This document shows positions 38,790 through 49,400 of a DNA stretch of 64,000 bases, in pieces. The position numbers and the translations under genes are program-made. The notes under the pieces were generated by a model, which was not told the origin of the DNA, searched no databases, and was given only the letters and a program-made list of their open reading frames with translations. Origin of the DNA: Lathyrus oleraceus (taxonomy: Eukaryota; Streptophyta; Magnoliopsida; Fabales; Fabaceae); assembly GCF_024323335.1 (NCBI RefSeq), contig NC_066583.1, forward strand, positions 359,668,377-359,732,376, read 5' to 3'. The first letter of the stretch is position 1, and every line of letters starts with the position of its first letter.

Positions 38790-40815
38790 TGTAACACCCT
38801 TCTAAAATACCCCAAATATTTAATTAAAAATAGCAATATATCAATCAGATTAATTATGCAATTAAGGGTGTCACACAATCGTTTCACACCATTCACCATA
38901 ATAACTGTCATGCTCTTTTATTAACTCAAAACATAAAGCATTTGCACAATACGCAGCGGATAGAAATCAAATCAATCATGCAAAACATGTAACACATTAC
39001 ATGTAAAATTATTCAACAAGGTAAAACATCCCATCCCGATGTTACATCTATTAGAGCATGACCCACTAAGGAGATTACACTAGACTCCAAGCATTAGCTT
39101 CTACTCAATCACTGCTCGTTACCTGAAAAATAGTTGTAAGGGTGAGTTCCTCAATCGATATAATAAGCATTATAAAATATCATGTAATGCTAAGTAAATA
39201 ACACATTAATCACCCTAACCATATCACACATTCGGTAACGGCAACCTCCACTCAAACATCATAATCATGCTCAACATAAACATCAAAACACACGTATAAT
39301 ATTGGAACACATCCATTCATATTATACACAAGACATACATTATGCAATGAGACTCCATGCATGCGGTACCGACTATTCGTGAACATATAGTTCACCTCAC
39401 CGATCAAATCCAGATACGGCTACCAAGCCCACTAGTCCCACTCATTTGAGACCTAGTGACTCACTCACTAATTCCTCACCACGGAAATTAGCTACCACCA
39501 ACTCACTAATTCCTCACTATGGGAATTAGCTACCACCATACAGACTACAATATGCATGCTAAATCACCTAGCAATGCAAAATCATCAACAATAATCCACA
39601 ATGATTTACTCACTAATTCCTCACCATGGGAATTAGCTACCACCATAAAGGCCACAATATGCATGCTAATTCACCTAGCAATGCAACATCATCAACAACA
39701 ATCCACAATGGACATATGCTCACACTCTAAGCCATAAAACAGTCCATTCACCAACACATGCATAATATATACATTCACAACATTATGCATATTTTCACAC
39801 ATCATCATCACATGTATCAAACGTCATATCATGTCAAATAATTAATCACAGTATTAGCACACTCCACTAATACCTATACTGCTCAAAACAGCGGGAATTA
39901 ATCCCTATTACATCATACGCCAATATAGGCCAAACACCAATTATGCACACATTATTCAAATATTAATTTTTCCAATTTCCAACAGTGTTAACCGGTTAAC
40001 GCCCTGGGTTAACCGGTTAACGCAACACAGAACACGCTTTCTGGCAAAACTCAACAGTGTTAACCGGTTAACGCCCTGGGTTAACCGGTTAACGCAGACA
40101 GAACAGCAATATTTTCACAACTCACAACAGTGTTAACCGGTTAACGCCCTGGGTTAACCGGTTAACGCAAGCAAAACAGCAATACTTCACAATTCCTAAC
40201 AGTGTTAACCGGTTAACACCCTGGGTTAACCGGTTAACGCAAGACAGAAAGCTGTTCCTGCGCTAACACGAAGCAGAATGCAGAATTCTCCGCATTTTCC
40301 GCCGTTGGAGGACTTCCGGACCTCCGATTCCGATTCCGTAAAAAGCTATACGTTCGGGAAATCACAACTCACACAAATACAGATTCAATTACAGCTTTAA
40401 CACAACTTATCCAACACAATTTTTCAGCATTCAACATCCCAATTAGGGTCAATTCAACGGTTTATCACTACCCATTACATGTTAATCCATAATACCCATT
40501 AAACGACGATAAACCCCCCTTACCTGAGTTAATCCGGCAGTCCTTTAGCCTCAAGCTCTTCTCTTCTCCAACCTTCTTCCTCTTGCTCTGTCTCTTTGCC
40601 CTTTTCCTCTTTTCAGCCGCTTATCTGCTTTTCACGTAAAAACCCTCTTTACCAAAAAATGAAACTCTTTTCTTATTTCCAACTTATATATTTTCCAATA
40701 ATTATTATTCTAATAATAATAATAATAATCCAATAATTCCAATTATTTAATTAAATTAATAAATATAATATTAACTTAAATTAAATAATTATCTTATTTT
40801 TATCGGGGTGTTACA
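38790..40815 (-). repeat. 5' LTR of the Tekay-like element
   Basis: 2026 bp, colinear with 32220-34251 at a constant offset of 6570 bp up to the AAT run, which is 6 bp shorter here. It contains the promoter of the element on the minus strand; no TATA box was assigned with confidence. Confidence 0.96.
39981..40240. repeat. Four 72-73-bp modules with paired 14-bp palindromes (right LTR)
   Basis: Same arrangement as 33411-33670, offset by 6570 bp (first palindrome 39987-40000). In element orientation the array lies about 575-830 bp into the 5' LTR. Confidence 0.97.
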
Positions 40816-40820
40816 AAACC

Positions 40821-43479
40821 TAATGAGTTAAATCCAACTTACCTTTGGCATTGTCGATTAGGCCACATAAATGAGAAACGCATTTCCAAACTCCATAAAG
40901 ATGGATTGTTGGACTCTTTTGATTATGAATCATATGAGACATGCAGATCTTGTTTAATGGGAAAGATGACAAAGTCTCCATTCACAGGAAAAGGTGAAAG
41001 AGCTAATGATCTTTTGGCCATCATACATACTGATGTATGTGGACCACTGAACATACTTGGCAGAGGAGGTTTTCAGTACTTCATCACATTTACTAATGAT
41101 TTCAGTAGATATGGTTATGTGTATTTAATGAAACACAAATCAGAGTCCTTTGAAAAGTTCAAGGAATTCAAGAATGAAGTACAAAACCAACTAGGTAAGA
41201 ATATTAAAACTCTTCGATCAGATCGAGGTGGTGAGTATTTAAGCCTAGAGTTTGATGACCATTTGAAAGATTGTGGGATCATATCCCAACTTACTCCTCC
41301 TAGAACACCCCAATGGAATGGTGTATCTGAGAGAAGAAATCGGACCATGTTGGACATGGTCCGATCCATGATGAGTCATGCCGATCTTCCAAAATTCTTT
41401 TGGGGACATGCACTGTTGACAGCAGCTTACACACTTAACCGTGTTCCATCCAAAAGGGTTGAAAAGACACCATATGAGATATGGAGTGGTAAGAAACCAC
41501 ATATGTCTTACATGAAGATTTGGGGTTGCGAAGTTTATGTGAAACGATAAATTTCAATTAAGCTTTAGCCCAAATCTGACAAATGCTTATTTGTGGGGTA
41601 TCCTAAAGAAACAAGAGGGTATTACTTCTACAATCCTTCAGAGGGCAAAGTGTTTGTCGCTCGAACTGGAGTTTTCCTAGAAAAGGATTTTATTTCCAAA
41701 GGAATCAGTGGGAGGAAAGTAGAGCTTGAAGAAATTCAAGAATCACAAAGCATCGATACACCTATGGAGGAATTAGAGCAGGAAACACAAGTAGTTGTGG
41801 AAGAGCAACCTGCTCAAGTAGAACAAGACTAGCGTAGGTCAAGCAGGATACGTCAGATACATGAGAGATATGGATATCTCATAACTGATCAAGGTGATGT
41901 ATTACTCATGGATCAAGATGAGCCTGTGACCTACCAAGAGGCCATAAAGAAGTGGCTAGAAGCCATGAAATCTGAAATGGATTCCATGTACACAAACCAA
42001 GTTTGGACCTTGGTAGAGCCTCCTGTAGGAGTTAACCCTATAGGATGCAAGTGGGTCTTCAAAAAGAAGACTGACATGTATGGTAAGGTACATACCTATA
42101 AGGCAAGACTGGTTGCAAAAGGATATAAACAAATTCATGGGGTTGACTATGATGTTTCACCAGTTGCAATGCTTAAATTTGTTCGGATTTTACTTGCTAT
42201 CGCTGCATATCATGATTATGAAATATGGCAGATAGATGTCAAAACTACTTTCCTTAATGGGAATCTTCTTGAGGATGTGTACATGACACAACCTGAAGGA
42301 TTTGACATACCAGAAGAAGCCCAAAAGATATATAAGTTACAAAGGTCAATCTATGGATTGAAGCAAGCTTCCAGAAGCTGGAATCTTCGTTTTGATGAAA
42401 CAGTAAAACAATATGGATTCATCAAGAACGAAGATGAGCCTTGTGTCTACAAGAAGGTTAGTGGGAGCATGATCGTGTTCCTGGTATTATATGTAGATGA
42501 CATATTACTCATTGGAAACGATGTCCCCACCCTGCAACAAGTAAAGTCTTGGTTGGGGAAATGTTTTTCTATGAAGGACCTAGGTGAAGCAGCCTATATA
42601 TTAAGAATCAGAATCTATAGAGATAGATCATAAAAACTGCTTGGCCTAAGTCAGAGTACGTACATAGACAAAGTGCTGAGACGCTTTAACATGCATGATT
42701 CCAAGAAAGGGTTCATACCTATGCAACATGGCCTGTGTCTATCAAAAACGCAATCCCCTTCAACTAAGGAAGAAAGGGATCGCATGAATAAGATTCCATA
42801 TGCATCTGCAATAGGATCTATCATGTATGCCATGTTATGTACTCGACCAGATGTCTCGTATGCTTTAAGTGCAACGAGTAGGTACCAATCTGATCCTGGT
42901 GATGCACATTGGGTAGCTGTCAAGAATATCCTTAAGTACTTGAGAAGGACTAAGGACTCATTCTTGATATATGGAGGTCAGGAAGAGTTGGCTGTAATTG
43001 GATACACCGATGCCAGCTTCCAGACAGATAAGGATGACTTTAGATCGCAATCTGGTTATGTGTTTTGCTTAAACGGTGGCGTTGTGAGCTGGAAAAGTTC
43101 AAAGCAAGATACAGTTGCTGATTCTACAACCGAGGCCGAGTATATTGCTGCATCAAGTGCAGCAAAGGAAGTTGTTTGGATCAAAAAGTTCATTACTGAA
43201 CTTGACATAGTTCCTAGCATTGTGGATCCCATTGGTCTCTATTGTGATAACAATGGTGCTATCACACAAGCTAAGGAGCCTAGATCTCACCAACGATCCA
43301 AACACATACTTAGGCGTTATCACCTCATTCGAGAGATAATAGATAGAGGATATGTGAAAATATGTAAAGTACCTACACTTGACAATATTGCTGACCCACT
43401 GACAAAACCTCTTGCACAGCAGAAGCATGATGGTCATACTAGATCTATGGGCATTAGGGGTATGCCTGATTGGCTCTAG
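40821..43479 (+). pseudogene. Copia integrase, RT and RNase H with nonsense codons
   Basis: The frame continues from the gag-protease part. LWHCRLGHINEKRI and CRSCLMGKM give the integrase zinc-binding residues. HTDVCGP, the SDRGGEY segment and NGVSERRNRT carry the catalytic D, D and E. RT includes WQIDVKTTFLNGNL and the intact catalytic LYVDDILLIGND. RNase H includes YTDASFQTD, STTEAEYIAAS and RSKHILRRYH. In-frame stops lie at 41548-41550, 41566-41568, 41830-41832 and 42631-42633, and no frameshift is seen. It ends with the tag at 43477-43479, five bases before the polypurine tract. Apart from the stops the domains look conserved. Confidence 0.93.
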
Positions 43480-43483
43480 TGCT

Positions 43484-43493
43484 AGTGGGAGAT
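43484..43493 (+). promoter_or_regulatory. Polypurine tract of the copia element
   Basis: AGTGGGAGAT lies directly before the 3' LTR, the usual plus-strand DNA primer of plant copia elements. Confidence 0.9.
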
Positions 43494-44804
43494 TGTTGGT
43501 GTAAGCCCTAGAGGCCAATACTTTTGGTACTTGTATCAAATTATTTATTAATAATAAAAATCTTTTTCTTTATTATGTTTGTCTAATAAAGTCCCTAGAA
43601 TAGCTATTCCGTTTAATGTATCAAGTATGACTTAATCATGAGATCACATTAAACATAAGGACACTATTCTTAAAGTATCCGTAGTCGAGCTTTATTGTGA
43701 AGTGGGATAACATTAAAGCATTAAGACTATTATGTATATAGACTGATGATCACATCTCATGGATCATGGATAAGGAGTTATCAAGTCTTAAACATAGGTA
43801 TGAATATTAAGAGTAATATTTATACTGGATTGACCCGCTATGAGAATACTATATAGAATGTTATGCAAAGTGTCCTAAGTTATTCTCATGGTGATAATGG
43901 TGTATACCACTCTTCGACCTGAAACCACTATGGACCCTAGATGTAGAGCCGGGTGCTTTATTGCTGATCAAACGTTGTCCATAACTGGATAACCATAAAG
44001 ACAGTTGATGGGTACTCCATGAAGCATGCTGAGGGACATGAGTGATCTAGATGGAATTTACCCATCCTGCATAACAGGATAGATGTCTATGGGCCCAATA
44101 TTGAACTGGACAAGGATGACACGGTCTATGCCTTGTGCTCAATATAGACATAAGGGCAAAAGGGTAATTATACACATAATTATTATCACAGAAGGACTTG
44201 TCAGATCACATGACATTTTCGTGTCTTGGGTAGCAGTGATGTGTTGCTAGATACCGCTCACTATTTATTATGTTAAATACGTGATTTAATATAATTGCCA
44301 ACGCCGCGAAAACCTATAGGGTCACACACAAAGGACAGATTGATGAGAGATAGAGTAATTAAGGAATACTGTAATGTACGGTTTCCTTAAGTGAATTATA
44401 GAACATCGTAAGGTACGGTGTACTTAAGTAGAATACGAAATATGGTAAGGTACCACACACTTAAGTGATTTTGGTATATTATAAGATATGGGCCATATAC
44501 ACTTGAGTGGGCTTTTTAGCTTGCAACCCACACAAGTGGTTCTATAAATAGAACCCTTGTGTAGAAGCATTGAAACAGACTTGCATTTTCGTTTCTCTCT
44601 CTCACTCAAAGCCTTCATTCGTAGCAGCTAGCACTGAGATTGAAGGAATCCGTTCGTGTGGATTGAGTAGAGGCGTTGTCATCGTTCAACGTTCGTGATC
44701 GCCACAAGAGGTAACGATTCTATCACTGATCATGCCCATTCGTAAGGATCATTAAAGGAGAAATTTTTAAATTTCGCTGCGTTTTGGATCGCAAATCTCC
44801 TTCA
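43494..44804 (+). repeat. 3' LTR of the copia element
   Basis: It is 1311 bp, colinear with 28379-29690, with about 40 differences including one single-base and one 2-bp indel. The TATA box TATAAATA is at 43543 plus 1000, that is 44543-44550. The flanking AATCC at 44805-44809 completes the target duplication. Confidence 0.96.
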
Positions 44805-46085
44805 AATCCTTCTTTACTACTTAAGGCTCGTGGCATGCAATTCTTATCCTAACTTTCAAGTGGGGAGAGGAGAATCTTTGTCGTTGTTTCTTGTATTGAA
44901 GAAGATCTTATCAATCGTTTGATTCGAGTTGCACTAAAGTCTATGAATAGAGGTGAATACGATGAGCGTTGGGTCATTCGTCCCATACCCAAAGATATTC
45001 AGAATGGGGTTAGGAATTCTCCAGTCTTGTTCTTTCTCTACTACTTAAGGCTCATGACGTGCAACTTACATCATAATCGATGAGTGTTGAATTTGAATTT
45101 CTTTGCAGCATCCTCATTATGACAGGTTGTATTTGAATGATGAAGAGGCTTATTAATCAACTTGAATCAAGTTGTGCTAAAGTCTATGAATAGAGGTGAA
45201 TACGATGAGCGACTGGGTCATTCGTCCCGCACCCAAAGATATTCAGAATGGGGGTAGGAATCCTTCAGTCTCATTCCTTCTCTATTTCTTAAGACTCATG
45301 GCACATAACTTGGCTCATGATTAACAAGTGTTGGGTTTTGACCTTTGTAGTGCTTGAATAGTAGTCATGTCTTGTACTGATTTGAATTGCTTGAATTCTT
45401 GATCCTGATCTTTGAATCTTGATTGAAGTTGGAGATCCAGTATCCAGCATCTTGATCATAAGGACTTGCTTTATCAAGTGATCAAGGGTCTTTTGATCCT
45501 AATATTCTAAATCAATATCTAATCTAATTTGTTTAATTCTAATTTTATAAGATCTAATTAAACTAATCACATTTTAGTATTCTAAAATTTAATTCTAATT
45601 AACCTAATATTTCTAATATTTATAACTACTTCTAAATCCTAATTACTAATTAAGAGCCAAAAATCTACTAAACCTACTTAGGTTAACCCTAATCTAATTG
45701 AGTCTTGCTAAACAAATATAAACAAAAAGGAAAAAAAAACAAGAATGGGCCTGGTTGAAAAGGGGGCGCAGGCCCGACCTTGGGGTGTAGCTGAGCAACT
45801 CGTTTGGGCCTTGGCAAAGGCCCACTATCAATCTCAGCCAAAGGAGCAAGGGTGTGGAAACGAATCTGGGCATGACTAGCATGTGAATGGGCCAGAAAGC
45901 CCAAGATCCCAATGGATGGAATGAAATGGTGGCCAATGAATATGGATGACGTGTGGGGTGAGTTTGCAAGGCCAGGTCACTGATGTAATTATCTGGATAA
46001 GGAATATATGGATGACATGCAGAGGAGCTCCGTTAGCTTGACTTTGGTCCGTTACAACCAAATCACTTGATGTTTGAGATTGTTT
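44805..46085 (-). mobile_element. Ogre-like 5' LTR, right part
   Basis: This continues the LTR sequence interrupted at 28378. The repeat unit cut by the copia insertion is completed here, and the first five bases (AATCC) are the duplicated target. The last kilobase includes GGGCC-rich text typical of these LTRs. The right end abuts an AP-2 alpha exon fragment near 46085-46092. The canonical GTCTTACA terminus is not seen, so the true LTR edge is uncertain. Confidence 0.6.
44936..45400. repeat. Tandem ~225-243-bp repeats in the Ogre-like LTR
   Basis: Copies begin AAAGTCTATGAATAGAGGTG at 44936 and about 45179. Both continue into an ACCCAAAGATATTCAGAATG block. A third copy starts at 28281 and is the one split by the copia insertion at 28379. 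Confidence 0.85.
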
Positions 46086-46449
46086 CTAAGCACGCAACTT
46101 AATGGCACTTGTTTCTGATGTATCAACCTCAATATCTTCGACCTTCTTAATTAATGCAGACTGTCTCTCGGGGAACTTAGGAATTTCAGCCAATATATCC
46201 ATTAAGTCTACAACTTTTCTACTCAAAGAAAAGTATTTGAGTGCTCGTTGTTGTATTTCAACTTCAATTGAGCTTTCATATTTTTTAAATATTGCCCATA
46301 TCTGATTCTGTAGTTCAAGGTCCGGTGGTTGACAGTGCCTCAGAATTTTAGCATATGTCGACAGAAGTATAGATATAGTAGCAATCAATGCGGTAGGAAG
46401 CTTTTCATGTATGATGTTAAGTAGTTCCTTTGGGCTGCCCCCAGGCCGT
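46084..46449 (-). pseudogene. AP-2 complex alpha-adaptin gene fragment
   Basis: The minus-strand translation gives about 120 contiguous residues. It begins near RPGGSPKELLNIIHEKLP and continues with SILLSTYAKILRHCQPPD, QIWAIFKKYESSIEVEIQQR, the LAEIPKFPERQSALIKK segment and AIKLRA. This is the conserved trunk region of the large alpha subunit of the AP-2 clathrin adaptor, which selects plasma-membrane cargo for endocytosis. The open frame 46086-46388 covers only part of it. It has no start, no neighbouring exons and is bounded on both sides by Ogre LTR sequence, so it is a fragment. Whether it is a remnant of a disrupted gene or a captured piece cannot be decided here. No frame break is seen within it. 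Confidence 0.85.
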
Positions 46450-49400
46450 TGTAGCGGTGTATTCGTTACTATATGATCTATTGGTTAAATCATAAGCAAA
46501 GTATACAATGAATATAGAGTCGCCACCGCACTTTTATTTATCCTAAGGACTGGCTAAAAAGCGAACAAAAGCCTAAGAAGTTTTACTCGTAGAAAACTAA
46601 TGAAAAAGATCAGAGATCGGGGTAAGGGGTAAATTACGCAAAGGGAAGGTGTTAGGCACCCAATGCGTCCTAGGTACTCCTAGGGAGCCCTTTTCACACT
46701 TGTTGTACAAAGTTATTATTTGTTATGACATAAGTAATGTGCAAACATGATTGGGATGATGAGAAAAGAATGTACAAATTAATTATTGGGTTTGAACGGA
46801 TGAACCCGTTGCCTACGTACCTTCCATCAAAGGTAAGGATCAAAACGCCGTAGTTCGGCTAAAAATTTCCAAAAGTTAGTGGATTCAATTTTAAAACAAA
46901 AGCATCCAAGGTCTTACGTTACCCACGGGAGAAAACTCAACCTTAAGAAACAACAACGTCCACCATGTGAGAAAAGCTTCAACTTGCCAGAGAGGGGTTA
47001 ACCCTATAATAGGCAAGGAAGGCTTACAATTCATCTACTAAGGACAAATAGGTGAGATTAATATCAACCAACTAGGGTAAATCAAACCTATAGCTAATGT
47101 ATGAAAACTTAACAAACATGGACAAAGCCACAAAATCATTTGAATGAGTGAAGTTAATTGATTTGGAATTATTTACAAAAAGGTCAAAGTATGATTAAAG
47201 TCAATTCAAAATGAAGTATTTACAAAAATGAAGTTTGGAAAATCATGGACTTAAGGTCCAAGTTTCTAATTTGGAAAGAGGTGAGAATGTTTGCACAACA
47301 CTTATCTCAAGTTTTAAAACATGTGTGAAAAGGTAGGACACAATGAGGTGAATGGAATGGTGTGGATGTAAAACTTCTTAAGCGGTTCGCCTCTTGAAGT
47401 CATATAGAAGATGACTCAAGTGCGTCCTTTGGAATAGGCTACAAATGAGCAATAATATGAACATGGTAACAGATGAAAGTAAATAAAAGCGGATACTGGA
47501 TGCCACTCAATGGTCTTATACCTGTCTCCTAAAACAAGTAAGGATATCAGAAGCCACTCTATGGACTTACACTAATCTCCATCAGAACAAAACAAAAAAA
47601 CAAAACAGGGAAATCAACTGCCAATCTATCTGGACTTATGTTAACCTCCACAGTATGATCCTAGGAACACAAATGCCACATCACAGGGACTTACAATGAA
47701 TCCTCACATACAACAACAATGCTCGAGGCAATGGGTATGAGTGACCAATGAGGTCTTACACTCTACCCCTTCCATGTCATGGGAACAGATGCCAACTTAC
47801 AGGGACTTATAACTGGTTCCTCAATGGGTAAACAAACAATGTCACAAGGACAAATGACATGAACATGCACTAATGGCAATCAAAGGTAAAATGCACAATG
47901 GCAATCAAGTAATCATGTATGATGAATCAAATAATCAAACCATATAATCAAGGAGCACACACTATAACCACACAATTTGGGCTCAAGCAAGGGTGAGGCA
48001 TTAAAGCCATCTGGAATAGGGTCAAAGTTGCTCTTAACCTGGCCATTGAGGGACTCAGGTGAAGCAGATGAAAGGATATGAGGGGTGTGCCTCATTGCTT
48101 CTATCTCAAATTCGAGAGAGCATGTAAATATAAGAATGTGGGGGAGTTCAGAAAGATGGAACTCTTTCCCGATTAGACTCGATAGATCTTGGGTTTGGAT
48201 CTCGATGCTACAACCATGTAATGGGAGCAAGGAGAAGACTCACTGAATAGTGGGAGATAGGCTACTTATCTCTACCTTCCACCAATTGCCTCAAATGAGG
48301 ACTTTTCCTGCTTGGGACAAATATAAACATACACAAGCATTGCCTCTTAAGGAGGACTTCAGACAATTTGCCCGGTCAAATAACAGACCGGGTCTCCAGA
48401 CTACATGAAGAAGAAGGTTCTATACCTCAATGCAAGTTGCTATTTAAGCAAAGCAAAGCAAGTTCTTAAGAGAACTGAGCGACTAAAGGGTACCTGGAAA
48501 CAATCCAATAAAATCAGCATCCCATTCATAAACAGATAACAACATAAGAATCAATTAACAAAGTACAATTATACAAATAATGATGTGCATAGCACAAGGC
48601 TCACATGAACCAAACATCCTACAAAACAAATACATTAGTCATATGTGTCAAGTAACACAATCCATAATGTGGAGCAAATTCCTTAATCATTAACTCCTTA
48701 ACCTGAAAAGGCACAATTAACTTCAAATGTAAGTAACATGACCACTAGGACTAGCCTAGGGTCAAAAAGATGGAAAAATCTTAAAACAGCAGCCAATTCA
48801 TGATCAAAGTCAAGATATATCAAATACAAAGGGATCCCAATTGATCCCATATTCAAACTATGCTCCTATTTCTATTTATGCAACATGGAAGGCAAAAGAT
48901 GCAATGTGGAGTCTCATACAAACAACCAGCAAGATCACATTCAATTAAATGCCAAAGTGGCACCAAAAAATCCACAAAAATTATGTTCTAACCAGAAGAC
49001 ATTCAGCAAGCCACATGTTAATTTTCAAGTCATTTGGACTAGTGGATCAATAGGAATTAATTAAACATGACCAAGCATGCAAAAATGCAATCAAATGAAG
49101 CCTACAATTATACACCAACTTCAATTAGATGGTAAACAGCAATGGTACATGGGAAATTAGTAGGACCAAAGCCAAAAGATAGCTACATGTGTTAAGAACT
49201 ATCCTATCAATTTTCATGGTCATTGGATAAAGTATGTGGATTTGGCAACATATAGACTAAAGGTTACACAAGTGAAGCTCTAAAAGACTAGGCTGCAAGG
49301 AAAAATACTAATCAAATTGAAAATGGATTGTAAAAATCCACAAAAATTCACAGAGGTAGCTAACATGTTAAAGGAGTTTCATGCAAAAAATTAGGGCCAT

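Larger units (their letters stand above)
32220..40815 (-). mobile_element. Young Tekay-like Ty3/gypsy chromovirus, near-complete
   Basis: An 8596-bp element in minus orientation has LTRs at 32220-34251 and 38790-40815 and the 5-bp target duplication AAACC (32215-32219 and 40816-40820). The primer site and polypurine tract are present, and a single uninterrupted 1456-codon gag-pol frame runs between them. The two LTRs differ at about 14 positions by eye (about 0.7%) plus a 6-bp difference in an AAT microsatellite. It sits inside the copia gene between codons for the pre-integrase region. The only obvious defect is a changed RT active-site residue. The C-terminal chromodomain places it among chromoviruses; Tekay is my best lineage guess. 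Confidence 0.96.
28379..44804 (+). mobile_element. Ty1/copia retrotransposon, split by a nested Tekay-like element
   Basis: LTRs 28379-29690 and 43494-44804 (1312 and 1311 bp, TGTTGG...TTCA) are flanked by AATCC at 28374-28378 and 44805-44809. The initiator-tRNA-Met primer site and polypurine tract are both present. Without the nested 8.6 kb the element is about 7.8 kb. Coding order is gag remnant, protease, integrase, RT, RNase H, in a single frame interrupted by nonsense codons. LTRs differ at about 40 positions by eye (about 3%). Most of gag is missing, so the element could not have made its own particles in its present form. Confidence 0.95.
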
